Shown here one piece after another: positions 7,683-13,269 of a DNA stretch of 13,269 nucleotides. The translations under genes and the position numbers were made by a program. The DNA lies in contig CAAECF010000085.1 of the NCBI GenBank assembly GCA_900754275.1, positions 1 to 13,269 of the forward strand. Direction: 5' to 3'. This DNA comes from an uncultured Collinsella sp. (lineage in GTDB: Bacteria; Actinomycetota; Coriobacteriia; Coriobacteriales; Coriobacteriaceae). Below the pieces are notes generated by a model, which made no database searches, was not told where the DNA came from, and saw only the letters and a program-made list of their open reading frames with translations. The stretch's first letter is position 1, and each line of letters opens with the position of its first letter.

Positions 7683-7761
7683 ATTTGGGACGGGCCTCTT
7701 ATGGCTACTTTTACCTATTAGCCCGCAAGTTTGACGCAGCTAAAATAGCCCCGTCCCAAAT
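7683..7761. repeat. 79-bp imperfect palindrome in the peptidase leader
   Basis: Arms 7683-7706 and 7738-7761 match at 20 of 24 positions; the outer 12 (ATTTGGGACGGG) are perfect. The loop is 31 bases. If transcribed from the promoter at 7583 it would form a strong hairpin 54 bases before the peptidase start codon. Its arms are unrelated to those of the two neighbouring palindromes. Confidence 0.75.
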
Positions 7762-7815
7762 TGACTACCCTGGCATTGGGGATACCATGGTGGCAACCAA
7801 GCGAAAGGATGTTTC

Positions 7816-8904
7816 ATGGCACATGTCGATGACCAGCGCGTGGCGCGCGTGCTCGATGCGCTCGAGGCTCAGCACCCCGGTGCGCAGTTGCTCATAAATG
7901 ACCCTTGGTCGATCTACTATCTGACCGGTTTTTATGCCGATATGTTCGAGCGTTTTTGCGGCGCGCTGCTCGCACGCGGTAGCGAGCCCGTGACCCTGGT
8001 CAACGCGCTGCATCAGCTGCCCGAGTATGACAATGCGCGCGTTGCCTACCACACCGATACCGACGTCGTGGCCGACGCCATCGCTCGCGAGGTCGATCCG
8101 AACAAACCGCTCGGCATCGACACCGTCATGCGTTCCGGCTTTTTGATGCCACTCATGGAGCGCCACGCAGCCAGCGAGTTTTTCCTGGGCGACTTTGCCG
8201 TCACCGCCGCGCGCACCCACAAGGATGACGCCGAACAGGAGCTCATGCGTGCGTCCTCGGCCGCTAACGACGCCGTGATGGCCGACGCTATCAAGCTCGT
8301 TCACGAGGGCGTGACGGAACGCGAAATTGCCGACCAGATGCTCGGCCTGTATCGCAAGCACGGCTGCGAGGGCTTTAGCTTTCCGCCCATCGTGAGCTTT
8401 GGTGCTAACGCCGGCGACCCGCACCACGAGCCCGACGACACCGTGCTCAAGCGCGGCGACGTGGTGCTGTTCGACATTGGCGGGCGTCGTCGCAACTACT
8501 GCTCGGACATGACGCGCACGTTCTTTTGGGGCAATCCGGACGAGGAGACGGCGCGCATCTACGACATCGTGCGCCGTGCCAACGAGGCCGCCGAAGCGCT
8601 TATCGCGCCGGGCGTTCGTATGTGCGACCTGGACCGCGCCGCGCGCGACGTGATTGAGGATGCGGGCTATGGGCAGTACTTTACGCACCGCCTGGGACAC
8701 TCGATCGGTCTGCAAGACCACGAGCCGGGCGACGTCTCACTCGTCAACGAGCAGGTCGTAGAGCCGGGCATGACGTTCTCCATCGAGCCGGGCATCTACC
8801 TCCCCGGCCGCACCGGCGTCCGCATCGAGGACTTGGCCCTGGTGACCGAGAAGGGCGTCGAGATTCTCAACGCCTACCCTCACGACCCATTCCGCCTAGA
8901 CTAG
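7816..8904 (+). CDS. M24-family metallopeptidase, Xaa-Pro dipeptidase/aminopeptidase type
   Basis: A 362-residue cytoplasmic peptidase with the creatinase-type N-terminal domain (about residues 1-130) and the pita-bread catalytic domain (about 140-355). All five metal ligands are present: D220 (VLFDIGG), D231 (YCSDMTRTFF), H295 (HRLGHSIG), E324 (FSIEPGIY) and E338 (GVRIEDLALV). Length and motifs match PepQ/PepP-type enzymes that release the residue before a proline, probably in recycling imported peptides; prolidase and Xaa-Pro aminopeptidase activity cannot be told apart here. The ATG at 7816 has GAAAGGA about 7 bases upstream. A promoter at 7583-7611 is the likely driver. The gene is bracketed by oppositely oriented copies of one palindromic element (7409-7471 and 8930-8994) and converges on folC. 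Confidence 0.93.
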   Translation: MAHVDDQRVARVLDALEAQHPGAQLLINDPWSIYYLTGFYADMFERFCGALLARGSEPVTLVNALHQLPEYDNARVAYHTDTDVVADAIAREVDPNKPLGIDTVMRSGFLMPLMERHAASEFFLGDFAVTAARTHKDDAEQELMRASSAANDAVMADAIKLVHEGVTEREIADQMLGLYRKHGCEGFSFPPIVSFGANAGDPHHEPDDTVLKRGDVVLFDIGGRRRNYCSDMTRTFFWGNPDEETARIYDIVRRANEAAEALIAPGVRMCDLDRAARDVIEDAGYGQYFTHRLGHSIGLQDHEPGDVSLVNEQVVEPGMTFSIEPGIYLPGRTGVRIEDLALVTEKGVEILNAYPHDPFRLD

Positions 8905-8929
8905 CCTGGTCCCCAAGCCCCCAAACTAA

Positions 8930-8994
8930 GTTGCGGTGGAATAGTTCCTGGATGGGCTGCTAGAACCCAAAAACAGGAACTATTTCACCGCAAC
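8930..8994. repeat. Palindromic intergenic element, copy 2
   Basis: 21-bp arms (8930-8950 and 8974-8994) with one mismatch and a 23-base loop. It lies between the convergent peptidase and folC genes and is inverted relative to the copy at 7409-7471. Loop and arm edge contain CTAGAACCCAAAAACAG (8960-8976), identical over 17 bases to positions 3696-3712 in the 40-bp-period array. It may act as a transcription barrier for both genes, but there is no T tract on either side. Confidence 0.87.
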
Positions 8995-9009
8995 TGATGA
9001 GGGGATGGG

Positions 9010-10353
9010 CTAGCGCAGCAGGCCGGCTACTTCGCCGGCTAGGGTGATGGTGCCGGCGGCAACGAAGGACTCGCCCACGGCGTCAAAAGCCGCGAGAGCC
9101 TCGGGCACGCTAGGGTACACACCGGCAAGCTTGTTGGCGTCCACCAGGGCAGCAAGTTCCTCTGCCGGCAGGGCGCGATCGGAATCGGTCTGGGTTACGA
9201 CCACACGCGGGAAGGCCGGAATCAGAACATCGACAATACCGGCCACATCCTTGTCGGCCAGTGCGGCGCACAGCAGCGTGGGGCGATTCTCGACGCACGG
9301 ATCTATCTCGTCCAGCGCGCTCACAAAGTTCTCGCAGCTCTGAGGGTTATGGCAGGCGTCGATCAGCTTGAGCGGATCGGTCCCCAGCACATCAAAACGA
9401 CCCGGCGTGGGGCAGCCCATAAGCGATGCATCCAGCGCATCGTGGTCGAGCTCGCGGCCCAAATACCCCTCGCACAGCATAATCGCGCACGCAGCATTCT
9501 GCGGCTGGTAGGCCGGCTTAACCATGCTTGACGTATAGATCGCACGCGGCGTGGTGCAGCTAAACTCAACCGTGCCGCCCACGTGTGCCGGAACCTTGGT
9601 TGTGGCATGGTTCACCACGAGCGGCACCACACCGCACTCACGGCAACGGGCATCCATCACGCGCTGAACGCTCGCCTCATGCGTACCCTCGCCCAAAACA
9701 ACAAAGCGCCCAGGCTTAATAACCGCAGCCTTCTCCCCCGCAATGGCCTCGAGCGTGTTGCCCAAAATACGTGTATGATCGAGCCCAATGCCCGTAATGG
9801 CAACGGCGACGGGATCGGTCGCACTCGTGGCGTCCCAACGCCCGCCCATGCCAACCTCAAGCACGGCTACGTCCACGCAAGCCTCGGCAAACACTACAAG
9901 TGCAGCAGCCGTCAGCAGGTCAAACGGTGTGATGGTATAGGCGCGCTCCCCTGCCGCCACACGGCGCGCATTCACGCGATGCCCCGCCTCGACAGCTGCC
10001 GAAACGCCATGGGCAAAGGCCTCGTCGCTCACGACGCACCCATCAACCTCCATGCGCTCGGGATAGCGCACCAGCTGTGGCGACGTATACAGCGCGGTTT
10101 TGAGCCCCTCACCACGAAGAATGGCAGCCGAAAAACGCGTAGTCGAAGTCTTGCCATTGGTACCGGCAACCTGGATGCAATCGAAATACTCGTCCGGACG
10201 CCCCAGCTCATCGAGCATATCGACAACCGTCTCAAGCAGAGGACCAGCATCCCCAGAAATCCGCCCCGTATCAGCAGCAAGCCCCACAGCCTCATCAAAC
10301 GAAAGCAGCTCAAACGAGAAAGGAACGACATACGACCCAGAACGCTTAGCCAT
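9010..10353 (-). CDS. folC: Folylpolyglutamate synthase / dihydrofolate synthase (Mur ligase family)
   Basis: A 447-residue ATP-dependent ligase that adds glutamate to folates, and in many bacteria also to dihydropteroate. The P-loop is VAGTNGKTSTT (62-72); further family motifs are EVGMGGRWDATS (166-177), the GLDHTRILGNTLEAIAGEKA segment (190-209, with H193), and DACHNP (332-337) in the C-terminal domain. The P-loop reads GKTS rather than the GKGS usual in FolC, so a related Mur-ligase activity is not fully excluded. The ATG at 10353 was chosen because homology begins soon after it (FSFELLSFDEAV) and GGGGGA lies about 9 bases upstream. The open frame continues to 10650, but that extension crosses the terminator at 10376-10408 and the nested palindrome and is not coding. 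Position downstream of valS matches the classical valS-folC arrangement. Confidence 0.9.
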   Translation of the reverse strand: MAKRSGSYVVPFSFELLSFDEAVGLAADTGRISGDAGPLLETVVDMLDELGRPDEYFDCIQVAGTNGKTSTTRFSAAILRGEGLKTALYTSPQLVRYPERMEVDGCVVSDEAFAHGVSAAVEAGHRVNARRVAAGERAYTITPFDLLTAAALVVFAEACVDVAVLEVGMGGRWDATSATDPVAVAITGIGLDHTRILGNTLEAIAGEKAAVIKPGRFVVLGEGTHEASVQRVMDARCRECGVVPLVVNHATTKVPAHVGGTVEFSCTTPRAIYTSSMVKPAYQPQNAACAIMLCEGYLGRELDHDALDASLMGCPTPGRFDVLGTDPLKLIDACHNPQSCENFVSALDEIDPCVENRPTLLCAALADKDVAGIVDVLIPAFPRVVVTQTDSDRALPAEELAALVDANKLAGVYPSVPEALAAFDAVGESFVAAGTITLAGEVAGLLR

Positions 10354-10375
10354 AACCCAAAGTCCCCCATAACAG

Positions 10376-10408
10376 AAAAAGAGGCCCATTAAATAGAATG
10401 AGCCCCTC
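10376..10408 (-). terminator. Rho-independent terminator between valS and folC
   Basis: On the minus strand, GAGGGGCTCATT pairs with AATGGGCCTC as a 10-bp stem with a two-base bulge and one G-T pair, then TTTTTC (plus-strand As at 10376-10380). It lies 23 bases before the folC start codon, so it either ends valS transcription or acts as an attenuator; folC would then need its own promoter, which I cannot place. Confidence 0.65.
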
Positions 10409-10451
10409 GCGTTCAAAAAATCAGCCAAACACCGCTTTGCAGCAACCTCAA

Positions 10452-10469
10452 GGCCACAACCCAGTGGCC
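10452..10469. repeat. Small hairpin in the valS-folC gap
   Basis: GGCCAC (10452-10457) and GTGGCC (10464-10469) form a perfect 6-bp stem with a 6-base loop. The same GGCCAC/GTGGCC core forms the inner stem of the nearby nested palindrome at 10550-10574. Confidence 0.4.
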
Positions 10470-10510
10470 CTAACATGCCGGGCGCAGACAACCACGTAAA
10501 CGAACTGGGA

Positions 10511-10618
10511 GCGGTTTGGGGCTTTGCTCGATACAAGTTCCGCACGAGCCGAAGGCCACTTAATGTGGCCTTCGTGCGAGCAGGACTGTCCGCAGTAGCG
10601 AGCAAAGCCCCAAACCGC
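10511..10618. repeat. Nested palindrome downstream of valS
   Basis: Perfect 20-bp outer arms at 10511-10530 (GCGGTTTGGGGCTTTGCTCG) and 10599-10618 enclose a perfect inner hairpin, CGAAGGCCAC (10550-10559) with GTGGCCTTCG (10565-10574) around loop TTAAT. It starts 16 bases after the valS stop codon. No T tract follows on the minus strand, so it is not a standard terminator; it resembles a small palindromic repeat element or an mRNA 3'-end protector. Confidence 0.85.
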
Positions 10619-10633
10619 GTCCCCCAGTACCGC

Positions 10634-13269
<2,636 letters not shown>

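Noticed and set aside
7765..8721. 318-residue minus-strand open frame
   Set aside because: Shadow of the M24 peptidase, whose five metal ligands confirm the plus-strand frame.

Overview
The window looks like chromosomal DNA from a GC-rich Gram-positive gut actinobacterium, most likely Collinsella or a close relative in the Coriobacteriia. This is inferred from base composition, codon use, the ThrRS and ValRS sequences and gene order; no search was run. It holds eight well-supported genes and a possible ninth at the left edge. The intergenic regions are unusually rich in inverted repeats.

Layout, left to right. (1) A NusG-type specialised elongation factor (LoaP/UpxY-like) lies on the minus strand, with the possible start of the gene it serves cut off at the left edge. 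Its only obvious promoter sits between two perfect 15-bp inverted repeats, the layout of an invertible (phase-variable) promoter. (2) thrS (minus) has two tandem terminators after it and a recognisable promoter before it. (3) A small two-helix membrane protein with a double zinc ribbon (minus). (4) A 627-bp divergent intergenic region carries nine copies of a 15-bp motif, alternating in orientation every 40 bp. (5) A three-gene plus-strand operon encodes a GlpA-like FAD oxidoreductase with a BFD-type Fe-S domain, a pyridine-nucleotide FAD oxidoreductase and a DUF1667 protein; together they probably form one electron-transfer dehydrogenase, possibly for glycerol 3-phosphate. (6) A 465-bp intergenic region is filled by three unrelated imperfect palindromes, one with a good sigma-70-type promoter inside. 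(7) An M24 Xaa-Pro-type peptidase (plus). (8) folC (minus), convergent with the peptidase. (9) valS (minus), whose 5' end lies beyond the right edge; valS-folC is a classical Gram-positive gene pair, here separated by a nested palindrome and a terminator.

The housekeeping genes (thrS, valS, folC, peptidase) are ordinary. The features worth following are the 40-bp-period alternating repeat array (3600-3935), the candidate promoter switch ahead of the NusG-like gene (842-963), and a palindromic repeat family whose two copies bracket the peptidase gene and whose loop shares 17 identical bases with the array. This points to a family of small structured intergenic elements in this genome.
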